DNA from: Actinomadura sp. NBRC 104412
Lineage (GTDB): Bacteria; Actinomycetota; Actinomycetes; Streptosporangiales; Streptosporangiaceae
Direction: 5' to 3'
Assembly (NCBI RefSeq): GCF_030269515.1
Contig: NZ_BSTM01000010.1
Coordinates: 1-64,000, forward strand
DNA length: 64,000 nucleotides
In this document: one piece after another, positions 27,739 to 36,980 of the stretch
How the letters are laid out: each line of letters begins with the position of its first letter
How positions within the stretch are numbered: the stretch's first letter is position 1
Position numbers and translations under genes: made by a program
Notes under the pieces: model-generated
Told to the model about the DNA's origin: nothing
Seen by the model: the letters and a program-made list of their open reading frames with translations, nothing else
Database searches by the model: none

Positions 27739-28899
27739 TCACACGTGGGTGTCGCAGGCCGCCAGGTAGCCGGCCAGGTACGCCTCGGCGACCCGGCCGA
27801 TGAGGAAGTCGCCGGGCAGGAACCGGCTGTCGTGCAACCCGGGCGCGTCGGGCGCGGTGGTGGACGCCGTGCCGACGAACAGCATCAGGCTGCGCGTGAC
27901 CCCGCCGTAGTAGGAGAAGTCGTCGGCGCCGAACGACCGGAACACGGTGTCGACGGGGATGCCCATCCCGCCCAGCCGCCGCGCGGCCTGCGCGGCCAGC
28001 GGCGGATCGTTGACGAGCGGCGGCTCGACCTCCTCCACCTTCACCCGCCCGATACAGCCGTGCGCGGAGGCGGTGTGCTCGACGATCTCCTGGAGGAGCC
28101 GCGCCATGACCGGCCGGTCCGCGTTGCCCATCACCCGGACGGTGCCGCGCGCCGAGGCGGTCCGCGGGATCACGTTCGGCGCGCTGCCCGCCTTGACCTG
28201 GCCGACCGAGCAGACCGCGCCGTGGACGGGATCGAAGCGGCGGCTCACGATCTGCTGGAGCGATACCACGGACTGGCACAGCGCGAGCACCGGGTCCCGG
28301 GCGGTGTGCGGGTAGCCCGCGTGCCCGCCCCGCCCCTCGATGGTGATCTCGAACTCGTCCGCCGCCGCGTTGACCGGGCCCGGCGCCGCCGACACCACGC
28401 ACTCGGGAAGGCGGGGCTGCACATGCGCCCCGATCACGGCGACGGCGCCGTCCAGCGCCCCCTCCCGTACGACGTCGGCGGCGCCTGACGGCGCGGTCTC
28501 CTCGCGCGGTTGCAGCAGGGCGGTGATCGGTGTCTCCACACCGATCCTGGACGCGGCCCGGCACACGGCGACCAGGGCGGCCAGGTGGACGTCGTGCCCG
28601 CAGGCGTGCATCGCGCTCGTGCGGGAGGCGTAGGGCGCCCCGGTACGCTCGACGATCGGCAGGGCGTCCAGCTCGGCGCGCAGCACGACCGCGGGACCGT
28701 CGCCGCCGATCCGCAGGACGCGCCCCGTTCCGGCGACGTGCGCCGCCGGTCCCGCGTCCAGCGCCCGCACCACGTCGTCGGCGGTGTCCGACTCGTCGCC
28801 GGAGACGCGCGGATCGGCGTGCAGGCGGTGACGCAGGGTCGTCGCGGCGGGCAGCTCGTCGGCGATGGCGGTACGGAACTTCTCCACCATCTCCACCAT
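27739..28899 (-). CDS. M20-family amidohydrolase (hippurate hydrolase-like)
   Basis: A 386-residue M20D metallopeptidase-fold enzyme. Metal ligands are visible in SAMHACGHDVHLA, in the Glu pair of LLQPREETAPSGA and in the His of IGAHVQP. A dimerisation (lid) domain starts near EFEITIEGRGGHAGYPHTA. It hydrolyses N-acyl amino acids such as hippurate or IAA conjugates, in general terms. The ATG has an upstream GGGAGG. Release of benzoate from hippurate would connect it to the benzoate genes, but this is speculative. Confidence 0.85.
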   Translation of the reverse strand: MVEMVEKFRTAIADELPAATTLRHRLHADPRVSGDESDTADDVVRALDAGPAAHVAGTGRVLRIGGDGPAVVLRAELDALPIVERTGAPYASRTSAMHACGHDVHLAALVAVCRAASRIGVETPITALLQPREETAPSGAADVVREGALDGAVAVIGAHVQPRLPECVVSAAPGPVNAAADEFEITIEGRGGHAGYPHTARDPVLALCQSVVSLQQIVSRRFDPVHGAVCSVGQVKAGSAPNVIPRTASARGTVRVMGNADRPVMARLLQEIVEHTASAHGCIGRVKVEEVEPPLVNDPPLAAQAARRLGGMGIPVDTVFRSFGADDFSYYGGVTRSLMLFVGTASTTAPDAPGLHDSRFLPGDFLIGRVAEAYLAGYLAACDTHV

Positions 28900-29239
28900 G
28901 GAGACCTCCCCCCGAGGGGCTTCATGATCACGTGCCGGCGAAGGTACCCGCCGCGAAGGCGGTCATCCCTGCGTCGAGCCGCATGCCCGGATCGCCGTGC
29001 TGGTGAGCACTGTCCGTTGACATGCGGGAACCGCCAGGTTCTCCGGGCGGAGCGGACTTGTGCGTTCCCGCAGCTCACGCCGCCGCATCGAGGCTAATTC
29101 CGCGTTGAGGAATTTGCATGGTGAGGTGTTGCACAGGGTGGAAGCCGCGCATAGGTTCACAGCACCCGGTTCACGCGGTCGTAACACGGCCGCGGGGGCC
29201 GTCCATTCCGAGGAGCACCAGGTTACGAGGGGAGGCTCC
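28900..29239. other. Intergenic region upstream of the SsuABC/NMT1-type operon
   Basis: No gene is supported. It contains TTGACA (29017-29022) without a clear partner -10, a spaced inverted repeat TGCGGGAAC (29023-29031) / GTTCCCGCA (29064-29072), and a credible promoter at 29129-29157 (listed separately). No TPP, S-box or other riboswitch motif was recognised. Confidence 0.55.
29129..29157 (+). promoter_or_regulatory. Predicted promoter of the SsuABC/NMT1-type importer operon
   Basis: TTGCAC (29129-29134) and TAGGTT (29152-29157) are separated by 17 bp. The leader to the GTG at 29240 would be about 75 nt, ending in the ribosome site GGGGAGG. Confidence 0.5.
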
Positions 29240-30046
29240 GTGTCCCATGTCGCCTGGCGCCGGCTACCGGCCGGCCGTGGCACCGATCTGGGCCTGAAGG
29301 CGGCGGGCGTGGTGGCCGTGCTCGTGCTGGCCGAACTGTGCACACGCGGCGGGATGCTGCCGCAACGCTGGTTCCCGCCCGCGAGCGAGATCTACGCCGA
29401 GTTCTTCAAACTGGCCGGCGGCCGCCCGCTGTGGGTGGAGATCGGCCGGACCCTGCTCGGCTGGGCCGCCGGGCTCGGCCTGGGCGCGGTGCTCGCCGTG
29501 CCCGCGGGTCTGGCCCTGGGGTCCAGCCGCACCGCGTTCCGGCTGGCCCGGGTGGTCATCGAGTTCTGCCGCCCGGTGCCGCCGGTCGCGCTGATCCCGC
29601 TGGCCGTGCTGGTGTACGGCACCGGCACGCAGACCAAGGTCTTCCTGGTCGCGTTCGCGGTGTTCTGGCCGCTGCTGTTCCAGACCATCTACGGCGTCCA
29701 GGACGTCGATCCGGTCGCCAAGGACACCGCCCGCTCGTACGGGCTGGGCACGGCGGCCGGGTTCCGGACGGTGGTGCTGCCCAGCGCCACCCCGTACATC
29801 GCCACCGGCCTGCGCATCGCGTCGTCGATCGCGCTGATCCTCACCGTCACCGAGGAGCTGGTCGTGGGCACGCCCGGCCTGGGACGGGCGATCATCGTGG
29901 CGCAGTCGGCGGACAACGCCACCCGGATGTACGCGCTGATCATCGTGACCGGGCTGCTCGGCTGGGCGCTGAACTCGGCGTTCCACGCGGGCGAGCGGCG
30001 GGTCCTGCGGTGGCATCCGTCGCAGAGAAGAGAGGTGGCGTCGTGA
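29240..30046 (+). CDS. SsuC/TauC-type ABC permease 1
   Basis: A 268-residue permease of the NitT/TauT family with about six membrane segments. The cytoplasmic EAA-like loop reads VDPVAKDTARSYGLGTAAGFRTVVLPSA (in parts). The GTG start is supported by GGGGAGG five bases upstream. It overlaps the second permease gene by GTGA. Two different permeases in one operon suggest a heterodimeric channel. The substrate is probably an aromatic acid or related organic anion, judging by the neighbouring gentisate genes. Confidence 0.85.
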   Translation: MSHVAWRRLPAGRGTDLGLKAAGVVAVLVLAELCTRGGMLPQRWFPPASEIYAEFFKLAGGRPLWVEIGRTLLGWAAGLGLGAVLAVPAGLALGSSRTAFRLARVVIEFCRPVPPVALIPLAVLVYGTGTQTKVFLVAFAVFWPLLFQTIYGVQDVDPVAKDTARSYGLGTAAGFRTVVLPSATPYIATGLRIASSIALILTVTEELVVGTPGLGRAIIVAQSADNATRMYALIIVTGLLGWALNSAFHAGERRVLRWHPSQRREVAS

Positions 30047-30930
30047 CCGAGCGAAGCGAGGGCACGAGTGCGGCCCTTGCCGGCGGGCGCGGGGGACCGG
30101 CCCCCCGCGAGCAGCGGGTGACCGCGACCGCGACCAGGCGGGGCGGCGGGCCGGCCGTCGCGCGGCGGCTGCTGGGGATCGCGCTGCAATTGGTGGTCCC
30201 CGCCGCGATCCTGCTGGGCTTCTGGGCCTGGTCGGAACGGGCGGAGAGCTTCTTCTTCCCGCCCGCGTCCGAGATCGCCGGATTCTTCGGCGAGCTGTGG
30301 CTGTTCGACCGGGTGCCCACGGACGTCCTGCCCAGCCTGGGGCGGATGTTCGCCGGGTACGCCATCGCGGCGGCGCTGGGCATCGCCGTGGGCACGGCCC
30401 TGGGCATGTCCAGGATGCTGCGCACCGCGGTCGACCCGATCGTGCAGTTCCTGCGGGCGCTGCCGCCGCCCGCGCTGATCCCCTTCGCGCTGCTGCTGTT
30501 CGGCGCGGGGGACGCCTCCAAGGTGTTCATCATCGCGCTCGGGACGCTGTGGCCGATCCTGCTGAACACCATCGACGGCGTCCGCGGGGTGGAGTCGCAG
30601 CAGCTTGAGGCGGCACGCTCGTACCAGATCCCGGCGCGCGCCCGGCTCACCCGGATCGTGCTGCCGGCCGCGTCCCCGCGGATCTTCGCGGGGCTGCGCA
30701 CCAGTCTGTCCATCGGGATCATCCTCATGGTGGTCTCGGAGATGGTCGCCAGCGACAACGGCGTCGGCTACTTCGTGCTGGAGTCGCAGCGATCCTTCGC
30801 CATCCCGGAGATGTGGACCGGGATCGTCCTGCTCGGGGTGCTCGGCTTCGTGCTCAACTGGCTGTTCCTGCTGGTGGAGTCGCGGATGCTGTTCTGGCAC
30901 CGAGGTTTGAAGGGGAACGACGATGCTTGA
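30043..30930 (+). CDS. SsuC/TauC-type ABC permease 2
   Basis: A 295-residue NitT/TauT-family permease. A hydrophilic N-terminal 45 residues precede the first membrane helix (LLGIALQLVVPAAILLGFWA). The coupling loop is VESQQLEAARSYQIPARARL. It starts with GTG overlapping the first permease and ends 8 bp inside the ATPase gene. Paired with permease 1 it should form the membrane pore. Confidence 0.85.
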   Translation: MTERSEGTSAALAGGRGGPAPREQRVTATATRRGGGPAVARRLLGIALQLVVPAAILLGFWAWSERAESFFFPPASEIAGFFGELWLFDRVPTDVLPSLGRMFAGYAIAAALGIAVGTALGMSRMLRTAVDPIVQFLRALPPPALIPFALLLFGAGDASKVFIIALGTLWPILLNTIDGVRGVESQQLEAARSYQIPARARLTRIVLPAASPRIFAGLRTSLSIGIILMVVSEMVASDNGVGYFVLESQRSFAIPEMWTGIVLLGVLGFVLNWLFLLVESRMLFWHRGLKGNDDA

Positions 30931-31681
30931 GGTGTCCGGCCTGCGCAAGGTCTACGGACCCGATCCGGCCTCCCGGCCGGCGGTGGCGGACCTGTCGTTC
31001 GAGGTCGGGGAGCGCGAGTTCGTGTGCATCCTGGGCTCGTCCGGATGCGGCAAGACGACCATGCTGCGGATGCTGGCGGGCCTGGAGCCGTCCACCGCGG
31101 GTCAGGTGCGGCTGCGCGACGCGACGGTGACCGGGCCGCCCCGCGAGATGGCGTTCGTGTTCCAGGACTACAGCCGGTCGCTGTTCCCATGGATGACGGT
31201 GGAGAAGAACGTGTCCTTCCCCCTGCGCTACAAGGGCGTGGGGAAGAAGGAGGCGCGGGACGCCACCGAGGAGGCCCTGGAGGCGGTCGGCCTGGGCGGC
31301 AGGGGCAGGCAGTACCCCTGGCAGATGTCGGGCGGCATGCAGCAGCGGGTGGCGATCGCGCGTGCGCTGGCGTACCGGCCGAAGATCCTGCTGATGGACG
31401 AGCCGTTCGCCTCGGTCGACGCGCAGACCCGCGCCGAGCTGGAGGACCTGTTGCTGTCCATCTGGCAGCGGTACGAGACGACGGTGCTGTTCGTGACGCA
31501 CGACATCGACGAGGCGGTGTACCTGGCCGACCGGGTCCTGGTGCTGAGGGCGCCCGCCCATGTCGGGCTGACCGTGGACGTGGACCTGCCCCGTCCCCGC
31601 GACCAGCTCACCACCAAGGCCCACCCCGATTTCGCCAAGCTGCGCAGCGAGCTGTTCGCCGCTCTGCAAGGGGCATCATGA
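30923..31681 (+). CDS. SsuB/TauB-type ABC ATPase
   Basis: A 252-residue nucleotide-binding protein with Walker A GSSGCGKTT, Q-loop FVFQDYSRSLFPW, signature MSGGMQQRVAIARAL, Walker B ILLMDEPFASVD and switch His FVTHDIDEAVYLADR, typical of the NitT/TauT importers. It overlaps both neighbouring genes and energises the two permeases. Confidence 0.88.
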   Translation: MLEVSGLRKVYGPDPASRPAVADLSFEVGEREFVCILGSSGCGKTTMLRMLAGLEPSTAGQVRLRDATVTGPPREMAFVFQDYSRSLFPWMTVEKNVSFPLRYKGVGKKEARDATEEALEAVGLGGRGRQYPWQMSGGMQQRVAIARALAYRPKILLMDEPFASVDAQTRAELEDLLLSIWQRYETTVLFVTHDIDEAVYLADRVLVLRAPAHVGLTVDVDLPRPRDQLTTKAHPDFAKLRSELFAALQGAS

Positions 31682-32706
31682 CCGAGCGGAACAAGGGCAT
31701 GACGGCGAGCCTTATGAGAAGGCTGAGCGCGCTGCTGCTCGCGCTGGTGGTGCTGGTGGGCGCCGCGGCGTGCAGCGACTACCCGGGCGACCTGTCGGGC
31801 GGCTCGGGCTCCGGCGGCTCCGGCGCCGCCGGGGAGGGCGGGCTCCGCAAGGTCAGGGCGTCCGACACGGCGGGCATGCCGTCGGCGTTCCTGAAGTACG
31901 GCGTGCAGCGCGGCTTCTTCCGGGCGCAGGGCCTGGACGTGGAGGTGCAGACCTCGGCGGGCGGCGCGGCGGTGATCCCCGCGCTGATCAACGGGGGCCT
32001 GGACGTGGCCGGCTCCAACGTGGTGTCGGCGGTGACCGCCATGAACCGCGGCCTGCCGCTCGCGATGGTCGGGTCGGGCACCAGCACCTCCACCGATCCC
32101 GGGCAGGACTTCTCCGGGATCCTCGTGCCGGCGGACAGCCCGATCCGCTCGGCCCGCGATCTGGCGGGCAAGCGGATCGCGGTGAACACGCTGCGGAACA
32201 TCAACGAGATCGTGATCGACGCGTCCACCCGCAAGGTGGGCGGCTCGCTGTCGGGCGCGAAGCTGGTGGAGATGGGCTTCCCCGACATGGGCCCGGCCGT
32301 GGAGCGCGGCGACGTGGACGCGGCCCTGATGATCGAGCCGTTCCTGTCGTCGGGCAAGGCCGCGGGGATGCGGGAGATCGCGCGCCCGTACACCGACACC
32401 AGGCCGGGGCTCCAGATCGGCACCTACCTGATGGCGATGAAGAAGGCGCGGGAGGACCGCGAGCTGGTCACCGCCTTCCAGGCGGGGGTGCGGCGGACGG
32501 CCGAGGAGATCGAGCGCGACCCGGCCGCGTTCCGGGCCGCGCTGCCGAAGATCGCCGGCTTCTCGCCCAAGGTGGCCTCCGGCATCCACCTGCCGAGCTG
32601 GAAGGGCACCACCGACAGGGCGTCGATCCAGTTGATCGCGGGGTCGATGCGGCGGCTCGGTTTGACCGACAAGCCGTTCGACTACGAGAAGCACGTCCTC
32701 AAGTAG
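31678..32706 (+). CDS. NMT1/SsuA-type substrate-binding lipoprotein
   Basis: A 342-residue binding protein. The signal peptide (residues about 1-35) ends in VGAAACSD, a lipobox-like site, followed by a Gly/Ser-rich tether. The type-2 periplasmic fold shows YGVQRGFFRAQGLDVEVQTSAGGAA and VNTLRNINEIVID. It overlaps the ATPase gene by ATGA, and its 3' end overlaps the convergent IclR gene by 8 bp. The ligand is unknown; the adjacent gentisate genes make a hydroxybenzoate plausible. Confidence 0.83.
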   Translation: MTERNKGMTASLMRRLSALLLALVVLVGAAACSDYPGDLSGGSGSGGSGAAGEGGLRKVRASDTAGMPSAFLKYGVQRGFFRAQGLDVEVQTSAGGAAVIPALINGGLDVAGSNVVSAVTAMNRGLPLAMVGSGTSTSTDPGQDFSGILVPADSPIRSARDLAGKRIAVNTLRNINEIVIDASTRKVGGSLSGAKLVEMGFPDMGPAVERGDVDAALMIEPFLSSGKAAGMREIARPYTDTRPGLQIGTYLMAMKKAREDRELVTAFQAGVRRTAEEIERDPAAFRAALPKIAGFSPKVASGIHLPSWKGTTDRASIQLIAGSMRRLGLTDKPFDYEKHVLK

Positions 32707-33547
32707 CGGGGACCTTCTCGGAGGGGGTGCCGGATGAGGTGTGGGAGGCGGGCTGGAGCCGGGCCCGCAGCAACCCCTGGACGGTCTTGACGGCCCGCTC
32801 CAGCAGCGGGACGAGATCGGTGCGCACGTCGGCCTTCGCAGTGCGGGCGGCGGGCAGCACCACCGCGATCGAGGCGAGGGGGGCGTCGGTCAGGTCGCGC
32901 ACGGCCACCGCGACCGCGCAGATGCCCTCCTCGCCTTCCTCCTCGTTCAGCGCGTACCCGTGCCGCCTGATCAGGCGCAGCTCGGCCTCCAGCCGCTCCC
33001 AGGCGGTGATGGAGTGGGGGGTGCGCCCGGTCAGGCTGTGGTCGCGGTAGCGGCGCTCCAGCTCGAACGGCGGCAGCGCGGCCAGGATCGCCTTGCCCGC
33101 GGCGGTGCAGTGCGCGGGCATGACCACCCCCGTGCGGTCGCCGACCCGCACGCTGCGGGGGCTCTCCACACAGTCGACGAACCGGACGTCGCGTCCCTCC
33201 AGCAGCGTGAGGCTGACCGTCTCCTGCGTCTGCTCGCTGAGCTCCCGCAGGACGGGATGGGCCACGGACCTGAGGTCGATGCGCCCGATGGCGGCCAGAC
33301 CTATCTCGTTGAGCACCGGGCCGGGCCGGTAGACGCCGTTGGGCTTGTCCTGGAGCACGAATCCGCGCCCGCGCAGGGCGCTGAGCAGGCGGTGCGCGGT
33401 GGACGGCGCGACGCCGAGCAGCGCCGCCGCCTCGGAGACCCGCAGGGTCTGCTGCTCGCCGATCAGTTCCAGCAGGCGCAGCGCGTTGTCGACCGAGCTG
33501 GGGACGCTCCCCGCTCCCGGCTGCCGCCTCCATGCTGAGTTCGACAT
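32699..33547 (-). CDS. IclR-family regulator
   Basis: A 282-residue IclR protein: N-terminal winged helix (ALRLLELIGEQQTLRVSEAAALLGVAPSTAHRLLSAL, in parts) and a C-terminal GAF-like effector domain with AHCTAAGKAILAAL. IclR proteins often control aromatic catabolism. It is divergent from the gentisate operon across 58 bp and overlaps convergently with the transporter, so it may control both. The likely ligand is a hydroxybenzoate or gentisate (inference). Confidence 0.88.
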   Translation of the reverse strand: MSNSAWRRQPGAGSVPSSVDNALRLLELIGEQQTLRVSEAAALLGVAPSTAHRLLSALRGRGFVLQDKPNGVYRPGPVLNEIGLAAIGRIDLRSVAHPVLRELSEQTQETVSLTLLEGRDVRFVDCVESPRSVRVGDRTGVVMPAHCTAAGKAILAALPPFELERRYRDHSLTGRTPHSITAWERLEAELRLIRRHGYALNEEEGEEGICAVAVAVRDLTDAPLASIAVVLPAARTAKADVRTDLVPLLERAVKTVQGLLRARLQPASHTSSGTPSEKVPAT

Positions 33548-33605
33548 AGCGGAACTTTAGCACCAAATCTTTCGTCCAGGCGGAATACATGTCAGCGTTG
33601 GCCTC
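33548..33605. promoter_or_regulatory. Divergent IclR/gentisate-operon promoter region
   Basis: In 58 bp between divergent starts, the minus strand has TAAAGT (33559-33554) seven bases before the IclR ATG, implying a nearly leaderless transcript. Two GCGGAA-containing repeats (TAGCGGAACTTT near 33547-33558 and AGGCGGAATACA near 33579-33590) could be IclR sites. Local AT content is higher than in the genes around it. Confidence 0.4.
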
Positions 33606-34931
33606 ATGACGCGTAGCGAGACTTCCAACCTCCGGGGGACCGACCGGCCGGTGATCGTGGTCGGTGCCGGTCCGGTCGGCATGACGGCGGCGGCGCGGCT
33701 GGCCGCCGCCGGCACCCCCGTGGTGCTGGTGGAGGCCAACGCGGTCCCGCTCACCGACTGGCGGGCCTCGACCTTCCACGCCGCCACCCTGGAACTGCTG
33801 GACGGCATCGACATCACGTCCCGGATGCACGCCGAGGGCCTGGTCGTGCCGCTGTACCACTTCAGGGACAGACGGGACGGGCTGATCGCCGAGTTCGACT
33901 TCCGGCTGCTGGCCGACGAGACGCCCTACCCGTACCGGCTCCAGCTCAACCAGCAGCACCTGGTGCGGTTCCTCTACGAGCGGCTGCGCGAGGACGACAA
34001 CGTCGAGTTGCTCTTCGGCTCCCGGGTCGTCGACACCGCCACCACCGCGGACGGGGTGGCGGCCGTCGTCGAGACCCCGGACGGCACCCGCACCGTCACC
34101 GGCACCCATCTGATCGGCGCGGACGGCCCGCGCAGCACGGTGCGCCGCACCCAGGGCATCGGCTTCCCCGGCTTCACCTACCCCGAGCGGTTCCTGATCG
34201 TCAGCACCACTGTGGAACTGCGCGACCTCATCCCGGACCTGGCCCACGTCAACTACATCGCCGACCCCGTGCAGTGGCTCTTCGTCCTGCGCACGCCCGA
34301 GTCGTGGCGCGTGGTGCTGCCGGTCTCCCCGGACGAGCCGATCGAGAAGGCCACCGCCCCCGACCGGCTCCAGGAGACGCTGCAGGGCGTGGCGCCCTAC
34401 CCGGACGGGTACCCGATCGTGGACCACCAGGCGTACAACGTGCACCAGCGGGTCGCCTCGACCTTCCGCAGCGGCAACATCGTGATCGCCGGGGACGCCG
34501 CGCACATCAACAGCCCCATCGGCGGCGTCGGCCTCAACAGCGGCATCCACGACGTGATGGACGCGACCGAGCGCATTCTGCGGATCCGCGCCGGCGACGC
34601 CGACCCCGACGCCGAGCTCGACGCCTACGACGCGGTACGGCGGCGCATCGCGATCGAGTACGTCCAGGCCGACACCCAGCGCAACACCGAGCGGCTCAAG
34701 GAGACCGACGAGTCCGCGCGCCGCGCCACCCACGAGGAGATGCGCGCGACCGCGGCGGACCCCGAACGGGCACGCGCCTACATGCGGCGGGTGTCGCTGC
34801 TGGAGAGCGTGCGCCGGTTCGGCGTCGGCCGTCCTCCCGAGGCGATCGAGGATCTGGACCTCGCTCGCCGGCAGAACGAAGAGTGGAACCAGACGCACAC
34901 CGAGTCGCAGAACGAGGAGGCACGGACATGA
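33606..34931 (+). CDS. FAD-dependent aromatic hydroxylase (3-hydroxybenzoate 6-hydroxylase/MhpA-like)
   Basis: A 441-residue class A flavoprotein monooxygenase. The FAD motif VIVVGAGPVGMTAAARLAA, the DG motif TGTHLIGADGPRSTVRR and the GD motif IVIAGDAAHINSPIGGVGLNSG are intact. Encoded directly before gentisate dioxygenase, it most likely hydroxylates 3-hydroxybenzoate (or salicylate) to gentisate using NAD(P)H and O2; the exact substrate is inferred. It overlaps the dioxygenase gene by ATGA. Confidence 0.8.
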   Translation: MTRSETSNLRGTDRPVIVVGAGPVGMTAAARLAAAGTPVVLVEANAVPLTDWRASTFHAATLELLDGIDITSRMHAEGLVVPLYHFRDRRDGLIAEFDFRLLADETPYPYRLQLNQQHLVRFLYERLREDDNVELLFGSRVVDTATTADGVAAVVETPDGTRTVTGTHLIGADGPRSTVRRTQGIGFPGFTYPERFLIVSTTVELRDLIPDLAHVNYIADPVQWLFVLRTPESWRVVLPVSPDEPIEKATAPDRLQETLQGVAPYPDGYPIVDHQAYNVHQRVASTFRSGNIVIAGDAAHINSPIGGVGLNSGIHDVMDATERILRIRAGDADPDAELDAYDAVRRRIAIEYVQADTQRNTERLKETDESARRATHEEMRATAADPERARAYMRRVSLLESVRRFGVGRPPEAIEDLDLARRQNEEWNQTHTESQNEEART

Positions 34932-36034
34932 CGGTCGAACGTCAGGACGCTCCGGCCGCGGCGCTCGACACCCTGTACGCCCGGCTGGACGAGGCGGCCC
35001 TGCGGCCCCTCTGGACGATCACCGAGCAGTTGCTCACGCCCGAGCCGCGTCCCAAGGCCGTCCCGTGGCTGTGGCCCGCGGAGACGATGCGGCCGCTCGC
35101 GGAGGAGGCGATCCGTCTCGTCCCGGTGGAGCGGGGCGGCGAGCGCCGCGTGCTGTCGCTGGCCAACCCCGGTCTCGGCGGACGTCCGTACGCGGTGGGG
35201 ACGCTGTGGGGTGCGCTCCAGGCCCTCGGCCCGCGCGAGTCGGCGCCCGCCCACCGGCACTCGCCCGGCGCCATCCGCTTCGTCCTCGAAGGCGAGGGCG
35301 TGTGGACGACCGTGGACGGGGACGCCTGCGACATGGGCCCGGGGGACCTGATCCTCACCCCCGGCTGGGCCTGGCACGACCACACCAACGCCGGCGACGC
35401 CCCCATGTTCTGGTTCGACGGCCTCGACCTGCCGATGATCGAGGCCCTGGACGGCGTCTTCTTCGAGCCCTATCCCGACGACCGGCAGCCGGTGGACGGC
35501 CCGCACAACGCCTCCGAGCGCGGCGCCCCGGCCGGCGCGCGGTTCGTCGAGGGCCGGGTCACCGACGCGCTCGACCCGAGGCCGTCCCCGCTGCTGGCCT
35601 ACCGGTGGGCCGACACCGACGCCGAGCTGTCGCGTCTGGCCGCCGCGAGCGACGACGGCGTGGTCAGCCTGGAGTTCACCAACCCGGTGAACGGCGCCAG
35701 CGTCCTGCCCACGCTGAGCTGCGGCATGCACAGGGTCGTCCCGGGACGGGCCACCCTCCCGGTGCGGCGCACCGGCAACACCATCTACGTCGTGTACCAG
35801 GGCGAGGGCCACAGCGTGATGGGCGGCCGGCGCTTCGACTGGCGCGCCGGTGACATGTTCGTGGCGCCGTCGTGGGTGCCGGTCGAGCACCACGCCGACG
35901 CCCAGGCCGACCTGTTCAGCCTCGGCGACGCCCCCGTCCTGCGCGCCCTGGGCGTCTACCGGGAGGAGACGCTGGCCGCCCCGCAGGACGTGACCTCCAC
36001 GTTCCAACCGAAGAATGGGAAGAACCCGCGATGA
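34928..36034 (+). CDS. Gentisate 1,2-dioxygenase
   Basis: A 368-residue bicupin dioxygenase. The first cupin holds iron ligands H109 and H111 in APAHRHSPGAIRFVLEGEG and a third His in GWAWHDH. The second cupin (NTIYVVYQGEGHSVMGGRRF) completes the fold. The length fits gentisate dioxygenases, which open gentisate to maleylpyruvate with Fe(II) and O2. It sits between the hydroxylase and a FAH hydrolase, overlapping both by 4 bp. 1-Hydroxy-2-naphthoate dioxygenase is a related alternative. Confidence 0.87.
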   Translation: MTVERQDAPAAALDTLYARLDEAALRPLWTITEQLLTPEPRPKAVPWLWPAETMRPLAEEAIRLVPVERGGERRVLSLANPGLGGRPYAVGTLWGALQALGPRESAPAHRHSPGAIRFVLEGEGVWTTVDGDACDMGPGDLILTPGWAWHDHTNAGDAPMFWFDGLDLPMIEALDGVFFEPYPDDRQPVDGPHNASERGAPAGARFVEGRVTDALDPRPSPLLAYRWADTDAELSRLAAASDDGVVSLEFTNPVNGASVLPTLSCGMHRVVPGRATLPVRRTGNTIYVVYQGEGHSVMGGRRFDWRAGDMFVAPSWVPVEHHADAQADLFSLGDAPVLRALGVYREETLAAPQDVTSTFQPKNGKNPR

Positions 36035-36897
36035 AGCTGGCGCTGTTCGACGACCACCGGCTCGGCGTGGTCACCGATGAGGGTCTGGTGGACGTCACCG
36101 CCGCGCTGCCCTGGCCGCACGACCCCGACCCGCTGACCGCGGGCTGGTGGCGCGCGCTGTGCCGGGACCTCGCCGACCTGGCCGACGGCCTGGCGCGCGC
36201 CGCCGAGAAGGGGCCGGTGCTGCCCCTGGACTCGGTACGGCTGCGCGCCCCCGCCCTCAACCCGTCCAAGATCATCGCGGCGGCCAGCAACTACGCCGAC
36301 CACGTGGCGGAGATGCACGGCGTGCAGGAGCGCACGCTGGGCAAGGTCGAGTCCTGGATGATGAACTTCGACGTCTTCCTCAAGGCCCCGTCGTCGATCA
36401 GCGGCCCCGCGGACGACATCGTGCTGCCGGAAAAGATCGTCGCGGCCGGCCAGGAGATCCACCACGAGTCCGAGCTGGTCGTGGTCATCGGCGCCGGAGG
36501 CAGGGACATCCCGGAGGGGTCGGCGCTCGACCATGTCGCCGGCTACACCCTCGGCCTGGACATCACCGTGCGCAGCCCCGCCGACCGGTCCCGCCGCAAG
36601 AGCTACGACACCTTCAGCCCGCTGGGGCCGTGGCTGGTCACGGCGGACGAGGTGGGCGACCCGTCCGACCTGGACATCCGGCTGGAGTGCAACGGGGAGG
36701 TGCGGCAGTCCGTGCACACCTCCACCATGATCACCAAGGTGCCGGCCATCGTGTCCTACGCCTCGTCGGTGATGACGCTGCTGCCCGGCGACGTGCTGTT
36801 CACCGGCGCCCCGCCCGGGGTCGGGCCGATCTCCCGCGGTGATCGCCTCGACACCGAGATCGGGCGGATCGGAAGGATGTCGCTCCGCGTCACATAA
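36031..36897 (+). CDS. Fumarylacetoacetate-hydrolase-family protein (maleyl/fumarylpyruvate hydrolase)
   Basis: A 288-residue FAH-fold hydrolase (SKIIAAASNYADHVAEM, metal Glu residues in EIHHESELVVVIG, Asp in LGLDITVRSPADRSRRKSYD). After gentisate cleavage it would hydrolyse fumarylpyruvate to fumarate and pyruvate, or maleylpyruvate directly. No maleylpyruvate isomerase gene is visible in the operon, so either the isomerase lies elsewhere or the cis compound is hydrolysed. Last gene of the gentisate operon. Confidence 0.83.
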   Translation: MKLALFDDHRLGVVTDEGLVDVTAALPWPHDPDPLTAGWWRALCRDLADLADGLARAAEKGPVLPLDSVRLRAPALNPSKIIAAASNYADHVAEMHGVQERTLGKVESWMMNFDVFLKAPSSISGPADDIVLPEKIVAAGQEIHHESELVVVIGAGGRDIPEGSALDHVAGYTLGLDITVRSPADRSRRKSYDTFSPLGPWLVTADEVGDPSDLDIRLECNGEVRQSVHTSTMITKVPAIVSYASSVMTLLPGDVLFTGAPPGVGPISRGDRLDTEIGRIGRMSLRVT

Positions 36898-36980
36898 AGC
36901 GGAGTGGATACGGTCTGTTTCACTGCACAATGCCGTGAATGGTGACAGCGCCGTAGAACGTGGCTTCCGCGGGGGGCAGC

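Noticed and set aside
28900-29239. Riboswitch upstream of the SsuABC/NMT1-type operon
   Set aside because: No TPP, SAM, cobalamin or FMN core motif could be found. The region has an ordinary promoter and one spaced inverted repeat.
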